Positions 14,101 to 22,651 of a stretch of 64,000 nucleotides of DNA are shown one piece after another (position 1 is the first letter of the stretch; every line of letters starts with the position of its first letter). Source of the DNA: Ophthalmolycus amberensis (lineage: Eukaryota; Chordata; Actinopteri; Perciformes; Zoarcidae); assembly GCA_024529925.1 (NCBI GenBank), contig JAFEUB010000902.1, positions 124,001-188,000 of the forward strand. The letters run 5' to 3'. Position numbers and translations under genes: made by a program. The notes under the pieces were generated by a model. That model ran no database searches and was not told where the DNA came from. It worked only from the letters and a program-made list of their open reading frames with translations.

Positions 14101-16845
14101 CCCACCGACTCAAACAGCAGGTAGAGACAGTAGTGTTGCCGTCTGGTGGAGTGATCGCGCTTCCTCTCGTCACTTTAAAGGACATTTTATGCATAACTTT
14201 TTTATAAAACATGAGTGCATTGACATTTCTATGTAGCAGTATAAAATGTTACGGTTATGTCATACTCCTTAGCATATATTTTTTGGTTTTCCGGCACAAT
14301 TTACCTCTTGCTCATGGGGCTGAAGCACAGTCCCACACTGGTTTTGTCATACGGTCCCAGTCGACCCTGTCTGGGGACGCACACCAAGACCTGAGAGACG
14401 TCGTGGTTGACTGGGCTGCAGCTCTCCAGCAGGGCCCCGTCTGTGCCCTTCAGAAGATCTACTCCCTACACAGCGATCACAGTCAAAGCCTTGTTATGTT
14501 CTCAGTTCATTACAACTGGCCTCCAAACCAGCTACAGCTACTTTCTCCGAGGGCATCACTCACCGCCTCGGTCCCAGCCGCAGTATCCTGGAGCAGGCAA
14601 ACCCAGTCACATGCCCGGGGTGAATTGTTTCTCAGAACCACCTTTTTCACGCTGGACGTCCCGAAGTATACAGGTCCAAACAACAGATGGGACAGTGGAG
14701 CCCCCTGTAAAATAGCACAAAGTTTTGTTATAGCATTTATCCACCGACAAATAGCCTAAACTGTACATACACTGCTCTCCTACGTTCACATCTATAACGT
14801 TAACTCACTCGCTGTTACCTCCCATGTTACGCTGCACACAACCCGACAGTACAGAATGGTATACGGGGGGTAGAAGCAGACCGGCAGTGGAATAAAATCA
14901 TGTGGCTATTTACTGCTTTTGTAGTTTGAAGAAGACTAAACCCAAAACACTTAGGTGCCATAATTCCCAGCTCAGCTATCTGTCAGACCATAGAGACTAA
15001 TTTCTGGTACCCTCCAAGCCTAAGTACTCTATGAATTCCACTTGGACCACTGAATTACCTGCTTGTCAAAAACTTCAAGGTGCTGGTCCACCACCTCCGC
15101 CTTTATACTGAGCACAGCAGAGCGATTCTGGAGCTTCAGCCTGGGACAAAAGGTAGAACAAAAAAGAGAATACTTCTAAAATCTAAAATCCCAAAATATG
15201 TGACTGAGCAATAAGTGTCCAATCCCTTCAATACATGCTATCTGTGTTGTAAAGTCTTTCTTACAGAGCCTTCTCATCAATCTGCCTGGGTCTGTCCGTG
15301 CACAGTTCCACATTCAGCCGCTGGGTGGCGCCAGCTGCCACGACTCCACTGCAGGGTGAGATTCTAACTGAGGGGTCTCCATTGTACTGCACCTGGAACA
15401 CGCCTTAAATGCACATAAACACACAAATACATGAGTATTAACACAGAGGGAGTTTAGTGAATAAGATCTTCAGTATCTTAATATCTGAAATAGAGGACAG
15501 GTACCTTCACTTGAGTCAGTTCATGGGTTAACAGCACACATACTTCCTCATTCATGCATTTGCTGTGAGATATGATGTCTTCATAAGGGAACAGAAGTTA
15601 CTTTAATATCCATAAATACGTATTCTGATTAAGTCAAAGGAGGTAACTGCATTGTAAGGCTTTAGAAGAGTTTTCTGGTGATAGGTGTAATTTACAGGAG
15701 CAGATAATACATTCATTGAATGAGTCATGGAGTCTTTGTATGAGAAAATGAATATCTCATCATCACCACGTGAGCAACTTCAGATTCAGTATCTCCAGGC
15801 TAAGAGAGACAGGCTCAATTTACCTGGTGCTGATCCCTGATTGGTTATACGGTGATGTTTGCTGATCAGCTGACTGCTTGCTGCGATGCACCCAAAGTCC
15901 AGTGCTGAGTCTGTTAGGAAGGAACAAGCCCTGGGGAATCTAGAGGAACATATAAAGCAAGTCAGAGTGTTGAAACGTCAAAACATACGGCAGTTTGTCT
16001 GGTACTTAATATGGTTAATATATATATATATATCATATGCTTACAACATATGTGTAGCCTGCTTACCCCAGCAGAGGGATTTTGATGGTCTCTACATCAT
16101 CGACATGAATCAGAAGGTGGTCTCTGACCTCCTCCTCTTCCTCCGGAGTAAACTCAAGCAGGCCGCTTACAGACAGACCAGAAGCCACCACCTTGGCTGT
16201 GCTGGATGCTGTGAACTTGAACAACTGCATGACAAAAGAAACAGAAGAAGAAGAAGACATCAATCACATGTTTAAAAAGAACCACTTTGGAATTGAGGGA
16301 CAACTCTTAGGAGGAAAAGGAGTGTACTATTCTGGTAAAATAGATATTAAACAAATTCATATTTCAATATTATCTGTTTCACACAATGTTACAATCTAGC
16401 TAGGACATGGCCCGTTGATAAATACCATGACCAATGATAAGATAATATCTATCCATATATTATATGGATAGATATAGACAGATAGATGGATTATTGGATT
16501 GGGTGATATTATTGGATCTTATCAAACCAACAGGGTCCATGTTTAGCGTTCATTAGCTAAAGTTAGCTTAACTTCTCACACAAGGTTACCGAGCAATTAA
16601 GCTAGTGTTAACGCAAATCCCTATTAAGCTAACGTTAAGTCATTTTTATTCTATAATTTCGTATACCTTATTAGTTAATGAAATAAATAACTCGGAAGTG
16701 CCTTTACCTTTAACGCAGGCTTCCCCATCAATATTGTCTTCGAACGTTTCCCAACATTTGTTACCGTGACTTTGGTCCTGTAAACCGTCCCGACTCTCAC
16801 GTCGTTGAACTCGACACGCGGGGGGTCAACGCGTATTCCAGCCAT
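1..16845 (-). CDS. cfap47: CFAP47-like cilia and flagella associated protein, N-terminal ~1,650 residues (36 exons, partial)
   Basis: Splicing 36 minus-strand exons from the ATG at 16845 to base 1 gives one continuous frame of about 4,949 coding bases. Every junction has GT/AG sites and matching phase. The protein is a chain of PapD-like/ASH (MSP-type) immunoglobulin-fold repeats, seen as repeated strands such as SALDFGC, LLFGPVYFGT, VMFGSVPLN and LLVDFGDV, each followed by a 'NNSP' or 'SPPEGVVP' type turn. The order of segments matches what I recall of vertebrate CFAP47: the GPVYFGT repeat, the LLPVKFRFRK segment, the RWFSFFGWP motif, and RSWTDVLLQIYK just before the calponin-homology domain. 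Family knowledge: CFAP47 is an axonemal protein of motile cilia and sperm flagella. The CH domain and C-terminus lie left of the window. No stop or frameshift was met. HYDIN, CFAP65, CFAP74 and DLEC1 share the repeat type but fit less well. Confidence 0.8.
366..461 (-). CDS. cfap47: cfap47 exon 35
   Basis: 96 bp (32 codons) encoding FESLSKRSWTDVLLQIYK, the segment immediately before the CH domain. Confidence 0.82.
661..745 (-). CDS. cfap47: cfap47 exon 34
   Basis: 85 bp encoding HIRPQYLLDMQEYEHW, ending in phase 0. Confidence 0.8.
1042..1179 (-). CDS. cfap47: cfap47 exon 33
   Basis: 138 bp encoding SVADMLHHLTGKQIPGIP and LLQQHEAMLTFLR. Confidence 0.82.
2030..2180 (-). CDS. cfap47: cfap47 exon 32
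   Basis: 151 bp encoding AAERWFSFFGWPSGPHP followed by PHTLRR, a motif I associate with CFAP47 near its CH domain. Confidence 0.82.
2299..2427 (-). CDS. cfap47: cfap47 exon 31
   Basis: 129 bp encoding DVEAILQRHHTPSPAS and a serine-rich linker (SSSSSSLFDRNSS). Confidence 0.75.
2839..2939 (-). CDS. cfap47: cfap47 exon 30
   Basis: 101 bp encoding VTLCAIADNCVLTVWPYM, a conserved 'T.DNC.LT.YPF'-like segment. Confidence 0.8.
3146..3252 (-). CDS. cfap47: cfap47 exon 29
   Basis: 107 bp encoding SLACSVSFCSAIPLSLCTA and the strand ITFTDHLHN. Confidence 0.78.
3799..3916 (-). CDS. cfap47: cfap47 exon 28
   Basis: 118 bp encoding VDEVELEDGVKIRPVSIIF, ending in phase 0 at GTACAG. Confidence 0.78.
4526..4567. 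repeat. GT microsatellite in a cfap47 intron
   Basis: (GT)n with one interruption, next to the exon 27 donor. Confidence 0.9.
4577..4796 (-). CDS. cfap47: cfap47 exon 27
   Basis: 220 bp encoding RVTKVSLPLYLEDEG and ILLTPVPLEGIATATL. The intron that follows begins beside a GT repeat at about 4528-4565. Confidence 0.82.
4923..5136 (-). CDS. cfap47: cfap47 exon 26
   Basis: 214 bp encoding VNWRFGCRGTAVAEY and SSGSLGPGQSIYLTVSI, with a GTGAGA donor. Confidence 0.82.
5299..5384 (-). CDS. cfap47: cfap47 exon 25
   Basis: 86 bp encoding MSPSSLEFNVEPQAPQS, the opening strand of another PapD-like repeat. Confidence 0.8.
5588..5810 (-). CDS. cfap47: cfap47 exon 24
   Basis: Encodes YDFHLPLMVNGARW and a serine/proline-rich stretch. 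Two acceptors keep the frame (exon beginning at 5810 or 5780); the longer is listed. Confidence 0.7.
5929..6008 (-). CDS. cfap47: cfap47 exon 23
   Basis: 80 bp encoding VSVVEVGGHQTVDCSLVF, with a GTGAGA donor. Ends in phase 0. Confidence 0.78.
6118..6283 (-). CDS. cfap47: cfap47 exon 22
   Basis: 166 bp encoding GVHAGSQRAIPFALTNHSS and VTFGLAEYSDFSLHLP. The later of two possible donors (GTGGGT) is preferred because it fits the phase of exon 23. Confidence 0.78.
7930..8007 (-). CDS. cfap47: cfap47 exon 21
   Basis: 78 bp (26 codons) encoding SLELRVGGSVEPPNV. It lies directly beside an approximately 87-bp CA repeat that forms the end of its upstream intron. Confidence 0.82.
8011..8097. repeat. 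CA microsatellite beside cfap47 exon 21
   Basis: About 43 uninterrupted CA units starting three bases outside the exon. On the coding strand this is a GT run replacing the usual polypyrimidine tract just before the acceptor. Confidence 0.95.
8174..8280 (-). CDS. cfap47: cfap47 exon 20
   Basis: 107 bp encoding VSPPEGVVPTGGQAAL and SPDSVIKFDTTV, the 'PPEGVVP.GG' turn of PapD-like repeats. Only this frame is open. Confidence 0.82.
8347..8368 (-). CDS. cfap47: cfap47 candidate 22-bp microexon 19
   Basis: Exon 18 ends in phase 0, but exon 20 is open only if one base precedes it. A 22-bp segment with a TTTCTGCACAG acceptor and GTAGCC donor between them supplies that base and seven codons. This is inferred from phase alone. 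Confidence 0.35.
8406..8528 (-). CDS. cfap47: cfap47 exon 18
   Basis: 123 bp (41 codons) encoding MFGSVPLNMPSIRTAV and NTGKNHAYYQ. It starts and ends in phase 0. Confidence 0.8.
8886..10703. mobile_element. hAT-type DNA transposon in a cfap47 intron
   Basis: The element begins cagtggtgggccgt and ends with the inverted form of cagtggcgggccgt. It is flanked on both sides by the 8-bp duplication ttgttgaa (8878-8885 and 10704-10711), the target-duplication length of hAT elements. The interior has CRE-like and E-box-like motifs (tgacgtca near 9288, cacgtg near 9360). A short ATG-initiated ORF at 9519-9632 (MAEGGGETDLVAELLTTL) may be the start of a broken transposase, and a 23-bp minisatellite follows. 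No intact transposase remains. Confidence 0.8.
9908..10352. repeat. 23-bp GC-rich minisatellite (~19 copies)
   Basis: The unit carries cctgatcccggtcccac followed by tgcgaa, with a/g and t/c variants. The length of 23 is not a multiple of 3, so all minus-strand frames stay open and give spurious SGTGIRFAVGP-type repeat ORFs. It lies inside the hAT element and the cfap47 intron. Confidence 0.9.
11110..11240 (-). CDS. cfap47: cfap47 exon 17
   Basis: 131 bp encoding CEVVWHPSFTSPSEGEFDL. Ends in phase 0 just before the intron that carries the hAT insertion. Confidence 0.82.
11417..11661 (-). CDS. cfap47: cfap47 exon 16
   Basis: 245 bp encoding SSVTLRNQRNRAAEFTW, a classic ASH strand with an asparagine/basic turn. 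Ends with one base of a split Gly codon. Confidence 0.82.
11756..11972 (-). CDS. cfap47: cfap47 exon 15
   Basis: 217 bp encoding LLVDFGDVCVQS, VQLEVDCPELQGSS and TFQSSNMGHFYR, a full PapD-like beta sandwich start. Confidence 0.8.
12108..12195 (-). CDS. cfap47: cfap47 exon 14
   Basis: 88 bp encoding EVADCNRALTAQELYQVV, with both splice sites clear and phases matching. Confidence 0.72.
12310..12511 (-). CDS. cfap47: cfap47 exon 13
   Basis: About 202 bp encoding VEDDDVDIGIVPSHG and a serine-rich linker. The donor CAG|GTCAGA is weak, so the 3' end is uncertain by a few codons. Confidence 0.65.
12618..12770 (-). CDS. cfap47: cfap47 exon 12
   Basis: 153 bp encoding VHRYRYVDTSYAFTEEEEG and a charged helical stretch RQIYADFIEQLRRTRLQK. 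Probably an alpha-helical linker. Confidence 0.78.
12934..13150 (-). CDS. cfap47: cfap47 exon 11
   Basis: About 217 bp encoding HSDLSRCRG and GEEFLAFPNDRATS, a basic linker between repeats. The acceptor is a CAGCAG tandem, so the exon may start at 13150 or 13147; both keep the frame. Confidence 0.75.
13362..13533 (-). CDS. cfap47: cfap47 exon 10
   Basis: 172 bp encoding GQQGRFQVCQKLDVLG. The donor GTGAGACC was chosen by phase; the 3' limit is less certain than the 5' limit. Confidence 0.72.
13621..13850 (-). CDS. cfap47: cfap47 exon 9
   Basis: 230 bp encoding VELAVTGSGLPVSL and LLPVKFRFRKAAHFTTNP, a PapD-like repeat with the family's 'FKFRKIAHF'-type strand. Ends in phase 0. Confidence 0.82.
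14072..14172 (-). CDS. cfap47: cfap47 exon 8
   Basis: 101 bp encoding HYCLYLLFESVGS. An alternative reading frame through this stretch is longer but does not match the flanking phases. Confidence 0.72.
14305..14465 (-). CDS. cfap47: cfap47 exon 7
   Basis: 161 bp encoding KGTDGALLES and GRLGPYDKTSVGLCFSP. It ends with two bases of a split Arg/Ser codon. Confidence 0.82.
14564..14704 (-). CDS. cfap47: cfap47 exon 6
   Basis: 141 bp (47 codons) encoding LLFGPVYFGTSS and NNSPRACDWVCLLQD, the segment closest to what I recall of CFAP47. The donor is GTGAGT. Confidence 0.82.
15059..15140 (-). CDS. cfap47: cfap47 exon 5
   Basis: 82 bp encoding AVLSIKAEVVDQHLEVF, ending in phase 0. Confidence 0.78.
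15265..15403 (-). CDS. cfap47: cfap47 exon 4
   Basis: 139 bp encoding VRISPCSGVVAAGA, the proline/glycine turn typical of ASH repeats. Phases are consistent on both sides. Confidence 0.8.
15824..15939 (-). CDS. cfap47: cfap47 exon 3
   Basis: 116 bp encoding SALDFGCIAASSQL, the opening strand of the second repeat. Phases match exons 2 and 4. Confidence 0.8.
16067..16224 (-). CDS. cfap47: cfap47 exon 2
   Basis: 158 bp after a TTTTGTCATGCAG acceptor. It encodes LEFTPEEEEEVRDHLL and ends IKIPLLG, completing the first PapD-like domain. The donor is GTAAGC. Confidence 0.8.
16708..16845 (-). CDS. cfap47: cfap47 exon 1 (start codon)
   Basis: This exon has 46 codons from the ATG at 16845-16843 and ends in phase 0 at a GTAAAG donor. 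It encodes the first beta strands (RVDPPRVEFNDVRVGTVY). The ATG is the first in frame, and a GC-rich promoter-like stretch lies upstream. Confidence 0.8.
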
Positions 16846-16989
16846 GATGTGACTTTCTAATAACTAACGTTACTGACTTACAGACGCAACGTATACATTG
16901 TTCTTCTCACTAACGTAGCTTGCAGTGACATGTTATTATCGTCCAATGTTACCTACTTACTGACTCGCATAACGACAGACAACTTGACT

Positions 16990-17003
16990 GTTGCTATCCA
17001 AAC
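16990..17003 (+). promoter_or_regulatory. candidate RFX X-box in the cfap47 promoter
   Basis: GTTGCTATCCAAAC lies about 145 bp upstream of the cfap47 ATG. Its left half fits the X-box palindrome GTTRCY-AT-RGYAAC; the right half has mismatches. RFX factors control many motile-cilium genes, so the position is sensible. A GC-rich stretch (17028-17060) adjoins it. Confidence 0.35.
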
Positions 17004-17059
17004 GTTGAGAGAGGTGCGCTCGTTGTACAACCCCGGGCAGCCCGGCGGGCGGTGCAGCG

Positions 17060-17780
17060 GTTGACAATGGGCAGTACACCTTTATAGAACCAAAGCGTCG
17101 TGTTTATTTCGGAGGAATTGAATGTTATTTGTACTATAAGTGTCAATACTGGGCGTAATTATTTTTTAAAAACGATATGTTTTCATTCATTAATTATTTT
17201 CACTGTTTCCGCTTCTTTCATAGCGTGTTTCTATTGGTTTTTCAATTGGGGGAACAGTTAACGTTTAATCAATCTAAAATGTCATCTTCTGGCTTTTACT
17301 CAACTAATTCTTATGTTGCAACGACACTGCTGATAATATGTGTTACTGCACATATGCTATAATAAAGACTCATACATACACAATTAACATGAGTTTACTT
17401 TCATTTTATAACTAAAAACACGTACATCATAAACATATACATAAATTAAGCTCAAAATAGAATAAACAAACATTTGCACAACTGTTAAATGATCAATAGA
17501 TTATGATTTATTGCATAAGAAAAAACATTGCATTTCTTCAGTAGCATGTTACAAAATTCTAACCGGATATTGTTAGTCAAACTAACGTCACATCAACGTC
17601 ACATCAAAAATAATGGTCCTTGAAAAATAACAATTTCTAAGTATTAACATCAACCTTTGAAAGACAAATGTCTCACTTTCATGCCTCAGAACATAATAAG
17701 ATAAATACACAGAATGAAAGAAAATAGAGATGCTGCATTATATAGATAATCTACATTTAAGTATATTTTTATTATCTCAA
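17060..17780. other. AT-rich intergenic stretch, nothing recognised
   Basis: Low-complexity AT-rich DNA upstream of cfap47. The short plus-strand ORF at 17177-17362 has no recognisable features and I do not call it a gene. Confidence 0.5.
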
Positions 17781-17849
17781 TTTAGAAATCCTGTGAAATA
17801 TGCTTGTATAATAATACCATCTCGAGTAGAGTGGGACGACACGTCTGCG

Positions 17850-18335
17850 GTGTAGCTTTGGTGTCCTCTACCGCCCCTTCCTCCCCTGCCTCCTCGTCCC
17901 CTTCCGCCGTTAGGAGTGTGAAGGGCCTCTGTAACCTGTGAAGAGGCCTCCGGCTGTCAGGCCGAGGGGCAGATCGGGGACTCAATCGCAGATAAGACAC
18001 AAGAGACGGGGTGAAGTTCAAACTCAGGAATCTTTACTTGCAAAAAAGGTCAAAACACAAACTTACAGCAACTCCAACTGAGCGGGCAAAAATATCCAAC
18101 CGAGCAAACACGAGGAAGGCACAGAATGAACAAACAGGGAACAAACAAGGACGATCTGACAACCAGAACAGGGAAAGCAGGAGAGTATATATGAGTGGGG
18201 TGATGAGGAGATTGAAGGCAGCTGGGTGGACTGGGCAGGTGAGTGGAATGAGTGTAATGAGGGGAAACACACACACACACACAGACAGAGACACAGGAAA
18301 ACACACACAGAGACATGAGGAAGCTAACGGGATGT
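17850..18335. repeat. probable non-autonomous transposable element relic
   Basis: Has the composition and phrasing (runs like aacagggaacaaacaagg, gggcaggtgagtggaatgag) of abundant teleost non-autonomous elements. A similar arrangement occurs at 61.88-62.23 kb. Termini were not resolved. Confidence 0.35.
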
Positions 18336-18751
18336 TACACCGGCCCTCTCGAGGGCCCTCTGTCCGGACACTTTTGTGGTATTGTGTTTAGAAGAGCCTG
18401 GTTTTCTTGCACAAGGTCTTTAGCTCTCTGAATAGGAATGTCTGAAACACAAGAAAAAATAATATTGATAGAATTTAGGTGTTTGTTTTTTTCAAATCAA
18501 TGTGTAACAGAATAAAAAGAACCTCCCTATAATAGTCTCTTTTGGGTCGAATTAAACTACTTAGTTCATTATGTGGGGTTCGGACAAACAATTATGACCA
18601 AAGATTTGTTATTGCAGTTATTTATATAGAGGTTGAATAGGTGTCATTTCCACATTTCCTGTCTGCTATTTACAAACTTTTCCAGACTTGGAAGTTATCG
18701 ACTTCTATTCTCTATACTTTTATGATAGATTTTAAAGATATATTAAACTAC

Positions 18752-19240
18752 CTTGACATGTTGAGAAACGTGCTCATCGTACTTCTCCTCGTTTTCGAAG
18801 CCGCGGTCACAGGTGTCGCAAAAATGGGAATACTCCGGTTCATTCTTGTTTTTCTGCTGTGGATTACAGACAGATCAGCTGTAGCTGGGCTTGTTCTCGG
18901 TGCAGAGCGCGCTGCTGTTGTTTGATAATATTTATTAAAGGTTAAGATCATGATTCAAGTTTTAGTGTTCTAACAGATATGAATAGACTACTGAGGCTAC
19001 TCACCGTGTGGACAGTTTCTGTCCATAGTTCCCACGACCCGAGGGGAAACCGAACTCTGCCGCTGCCCCGTGATGCCATCCCGCCTGGCCGCTGTAGTCC
19101 CAGACAGGCTCGGAGGACGTCTCGCTCCAGCTCCACATGCTGGCCTGGAAGCCGCTCGTGTGCGGCTGCTGCTGGTAAGTTTGGATGGAACTCGGAGGGG
19201 GACAGCCGAAGTCCGGCTGGAGGATAGTGTCCCTGTTCAT
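18752..19240 (-). pseudogene. nufip1: NUFIP1 fragment: first exon(s) only, frames do not join
   Basis: The exon at 18752-18856 (35 codons) encodes SHFCDTCDRGFENEEKYDEH and VSQHVK, the conserved C2H2 zinc finger of NUFIP1, the nuclear FMRP-interacting protein and box C/D snoRNP assembly factor. About 150 bp upstream, 19005-19240 reads from an ATG through SMWSWSETSSEPVWDYSG to GRGNYGQKLSTR, like the Trp/Tyr/Gln-rich N-terminus, and ends at a GTGAGT donor. That exon ends in phase 2 while the finger exon starts in phase 0, so a simple splice shifts the frame. The next NUFIP1 exon (AHEKIVQFHW region) is absent to the left, where repeats begin. Most likely a truncated duplicate; the splice may be mis-read. 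Confidence 0.65.
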
Positions 19241-19545
19241 TCACTTCATGCCCGAGGTCTGCTCTGCTATTCTCTTCACCCAGGTGTCCAAGACATTCGG
19301 TCAAAGTTCTGATGATCCGACCCCAAAGTTGATCATCGATCTTTGGCCTTGGTTATTCTGGTACGAAGTACACTTATGAATAGCCCTGTACTTGAACATG
19401 GTGTTTGTTGTGACCAATGACAAGCACATTAGTCCAACAACAAAGCACCATTTGGGATCAGATCAGGCAGGCCGCTGATCCTAATCACCTCCTTTAGGAG
19501 GCACCATTGACCTTCTAATCAGAACACTGTCAGCTGAATCTTGAC
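19230..19545. repeat. interspersed repeat, also at 62.9-63.13 kb and 63.53-63.62 kb
   Basis: Starts around ctattctcttcacccaggtg and runs through a segment with caatgacaagcacattagtc. The same order occurs at 62915-63130 with small differences, and its first 100 bp again at 63530-63625. Family not recognised. Confidence 0.75.
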
Positions 19546-19902
19546 AAACCGGCCACAGATTTGATGCTTAAACTAACTTGCTTGCCTAAAAACATCCTAA
19601 AATGACTTTCTGTGACGTAACAACAGTAGTATTTCGAAAGTTGAACTTCCAGTTGTGTGATTTCTCCTCCGCAATTGTTTCCTGTTGCTGGTGCAAAATG
19701 CATTCTGGGATATTTGGCTGTGCAAAGTATACAGACAAGTCACCTCCGATGCAACCCCGGTAAAATGGGCGGAGCGAGCCACATCCGGCCATTTGGACCT
19801 GGCTTGGCTCGATGCAAACTTTGAATTGGAACAGTACTTGGGCTGAGACTGATGACGTTTCACAAGTCCACAAGTAAAGAGAAGTATGCATATTGAGAAA
19901 GG

Positions 19903-19962
19903 CCCTGATTGTAAGTCCCTTTGGATGAAAGCGTCTGCTAAATGACTAATGTAATGTACCTT
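19903..19962. repeat. SINE/LINE 3'-tail motif
   Basis: The phrase ctttggatgaaagcgtctgc followed by taaatgactaatgtaatg is a very common tail of teleost SINE families sharing a LINE 3' end. Only the tail was recognised. Confidence 0.5.
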
Positions 19963-20013
19963 TCTGAATGGTCCACAGGGCACAGAAGATAATAGAAAAG
20001 AAAAAAGACATGC

Positions 20014-20086
20014 AGCCCAACGTGGGGCTCGAACCCACGACCCTGAGATTAAGAGTCTCATGCGCTACCGACTGCGCAACGAGGTA
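20014..20086 (-). tRNA. tRNA-Lys(CUU)-like gene with defective acceptor stem
   Basis: On the minus strand the anticodon arm TGAGA-CTCTTAA-TCTCA gives anticodon CUU. The T arm GTGGG-TTCGAGC-CCCAC and 3' acceptor strand match tRNA-Lys. The 5' portion (cctcgttgcgcagtcggtagcgc) instead resembles elongator tRNA-Met and cannot pair with the Lys 3' strand at several of seven acceptor positions. It may be a tRNA pseudogene, a chimera, or the head of a tRNA-derived SINE. Internal A and B boxes look intact. Confidence 0.55.
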
Positions 20087-20341
20087 CAAAACACACTTCA
20101 CGTCGAAGATTGAAAGCCAGACTGCCGCTAGGGGGTGCGCGAGAGGAAAAATCTAATGGTGGTCTAATGGTGTAACAATTAATATTAAATATAATTTTCA
20201 CAAAATAAAAACATGAATGTAACAGACTGTCTCATGTTTGTCGTTCTGGTGTTGACGATGATATGTCCCTTGAGGGTTGCCGTAGCGAAGGCGCAACCCC
20301 CGCCTCTGGCCAAAGGAGAAAACAATAATAAAGAGAGTAGA

Positions 20342-21393
20342 ATCAAAAGCTACCTGAATCAACACAGACGGCGTCAATTGCCTTAATACCAAAGCCAGGT
20401 AAAAATCCAGAGGAACCTTCCTCATATAGACCAATTAGTCTGCAATGTGTGGAAAACAAGATATTGGCCAAGCTCTTAGCTAAAAGACTCGACCCCATCC
20501 TACCCACCATTATCGGGCCTGACCAAACAGGATTTGTGCAAGGTCGCCACGCCACTAATGTGAGGCGTCTGTTGGGGGTCATCCAATATGCCAAAAATAA
20601 ACCTCTAGATTCTATGGTGGTTTCCTTAGACACTGAGAAAGCGTTCGATCGAATCGAATGGAAATATATGTTCAACGTTTTGGAAAGTTTCTCTCTGGGT
20701 AATACATTTATAAGTTGGGTAAAGTTACTGTACACCTCTCCACAAGCAATGGTTATGGCTAACGGTCTCACTTCAGCCCGGTTCACTCTCGGGCGTGGCA
20801 CTCGTCAAGGTTGTCCACTGTCCCCGCTTCTGTTTTCCACTGCCATTGAACCTCTGGCCGAGGCTATTAGAACAAACCCACAAATTAGTGGTATTAACAG
20901 TGGGAAAATGGAGCATATTATTTCATTATATGCGGACGATATACTGCTATTTCTTTGTAATCCTAAACAATCAATTCCCTCTGTGCTAGAAACAATCAAT
21001 GAATTTAGTAGTCTCTCTGGCTATAAGATCAATGCGGGTAAATCTACTGCCTTACCACTAGGAGGCAGTAGAGACCCAGAGAATGGTATATTATCGCCAT
21101 TTAAATTATCTTATAATGGCTTTAAATATCTGGGAATCCAGATTTCCTACCAACTGGAAGATCTGGTGAAGATGAATCTGTCTCCTATGCTTAAACAGGT
21201 GAAACTCGATTTACTAAGATGGATGCCACTTCCAATTTCTTGGCTGGGTCGGATAGCCGTTATTAAAATGAATATACTCCCAAGAATTTTATATCCCTTA
21301 CAAATGATACCTAATGACATCCCAAGTAGCTTTTTTAAAGACCTGCATAGGAGCATATCTAAGTTTATCTGGAAAACAGACGTCCTAAAATGA
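20342..21393 (+). pseudogene. LINE ORF2 reverse transcriptase fragment
   Basis: Reads IALIPKPGK and SSYRPISLQ (RT block 1), then SLDTEKAFDRIEW (first catalytic Asp), RGTRQGCPLSPLLF, and the catalytic YADD at 20929-20940 (SLYADDILLF). This order is typical of L1-like/Tx1 LINEs. The frame breaks after WKTDVLK at 21393. Confidence 0.9.
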
Positions 21394-22651
21394 GGCTGGA
21401 GAAACTTCAACTGCCAGTGGTAAATGGGGATCTAGCAGTACCAAACTTTCAATACTATCACTGGTCTATACAACTGAAGACTGTATCAGAATGGGTGGCA
21501 CAAGACCCCAAATCAATATGGTTAGACTTCGAATTGCAAGGATGTAACACGTTTTCATTGTCAAGCATACCATTCTTAAATAATGTTAAACAAGCATCGA
21601 GCATTAGGGGCAACTTTATAATAAGTAACATCCTAAGCACATGGATAAAGGTAAAGAAGGCATTCTCCAACAATAGAAGATACTCTTTTTATGCACCGAT
21701 TGTTAATAACCCAGATTTTACTCCTTCTTGCATGGACTCTGGTTTTAAAGAATGGAACACATATGGGATTAAGGTAATAAATGATCTCTATAAAGGTGGT
21801 ACTATGAAATCATTCAATCAACTTCAGGAAGAGTACGGGCTACCCAAGACTCACTTCTTCCGATTTTTACAAATACGCAGTTTCTTAAACTCTATAGCCC
21901 AATACAAGGAAGGTCATGGACCAGAGCAGATAGAGACAATCATCCACCAGGTCTGTCAGCTGAAGAGAAAAAAAATAAGTTACATTTACCATAAACTGTT
22001 TTCTTTAAGCAATATAAGTACTCACAGCTGCAGGCAATCATGGGAACGAGATCTTAAAACTGCAATCACAGATCGCCAATGGAAAACAATCATGTTAAAT
22101 AGCAAAAGAATATGTAGCAATTACAAATCCCAAGAAACTCAGTTTAAGATCATACATAAATTACAAACTACCCCATATTGCAGGAGCAAATATGACAAGG
22201 ACTGCTCTGGAGTATGTGTAAGATGCAAGCAGCATGTAGGCACCTACGTGCAGTTAATGTGGCTCTGCCCGGTAATTCACACATTTTGGGTTGAAATTGG
22301 TAACCAAATATCCTCCATAACACAATGTCCTATTGAGCTCAATCCTCTACAATGCATTCTAGGCCGTAGACACTGCCTCACCTGTATTAAACAGATATAA
22401 AAGAATCCTTAGTATTCTATGGTACTGTGCACGGTTATCAATCTTACAGCACTGGCTAGATGATGCAAAACCATCTGTTTCAAGTTGGCTCTATAATGTT
22501 CTTCAATTAATCCCACTGGAAAGGCTCACACATGTTCTCCATGGAGACATAGATGGGTTCTTCTCTGTTTGGGACCCTGTTATGGATTTTATTGGAGAGG
22601 AACATGCCGAAATCCTACTAAGAGGTTTTGCAATCGTGGGATCCAAGTGAC
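21390..22651 (+). pseudogene. LINE ORF2 C-terminal region, frameshifted
   Basis: Continues the RT ORF in another frame: MRLEKLQLPVVNGDLAVPNF onward, with a cysteine-rich segment CSGVCVRCKQHVGTYVQLMW ahead of WLCPVIHTFW. The frame breaks again near 22388 and resumes as RILSILWYCARLS to a stop at about 22651. Confidence 0.8.

Noticed and set aside
13958..14212. 84-codon minus ORF next to cfap47 exon 8
   Set aside because: Wrong phase for the neighbouring exons; the shorter frame gives the conserved segment.
18370..18450. Exon-like minus segment reading IPIQRAKDLVQENQALLN
   Set aside because: Its acceptor looks good, but the phase does not fit the NUFIP1 exon and the frame ends soon in repeat DNA.
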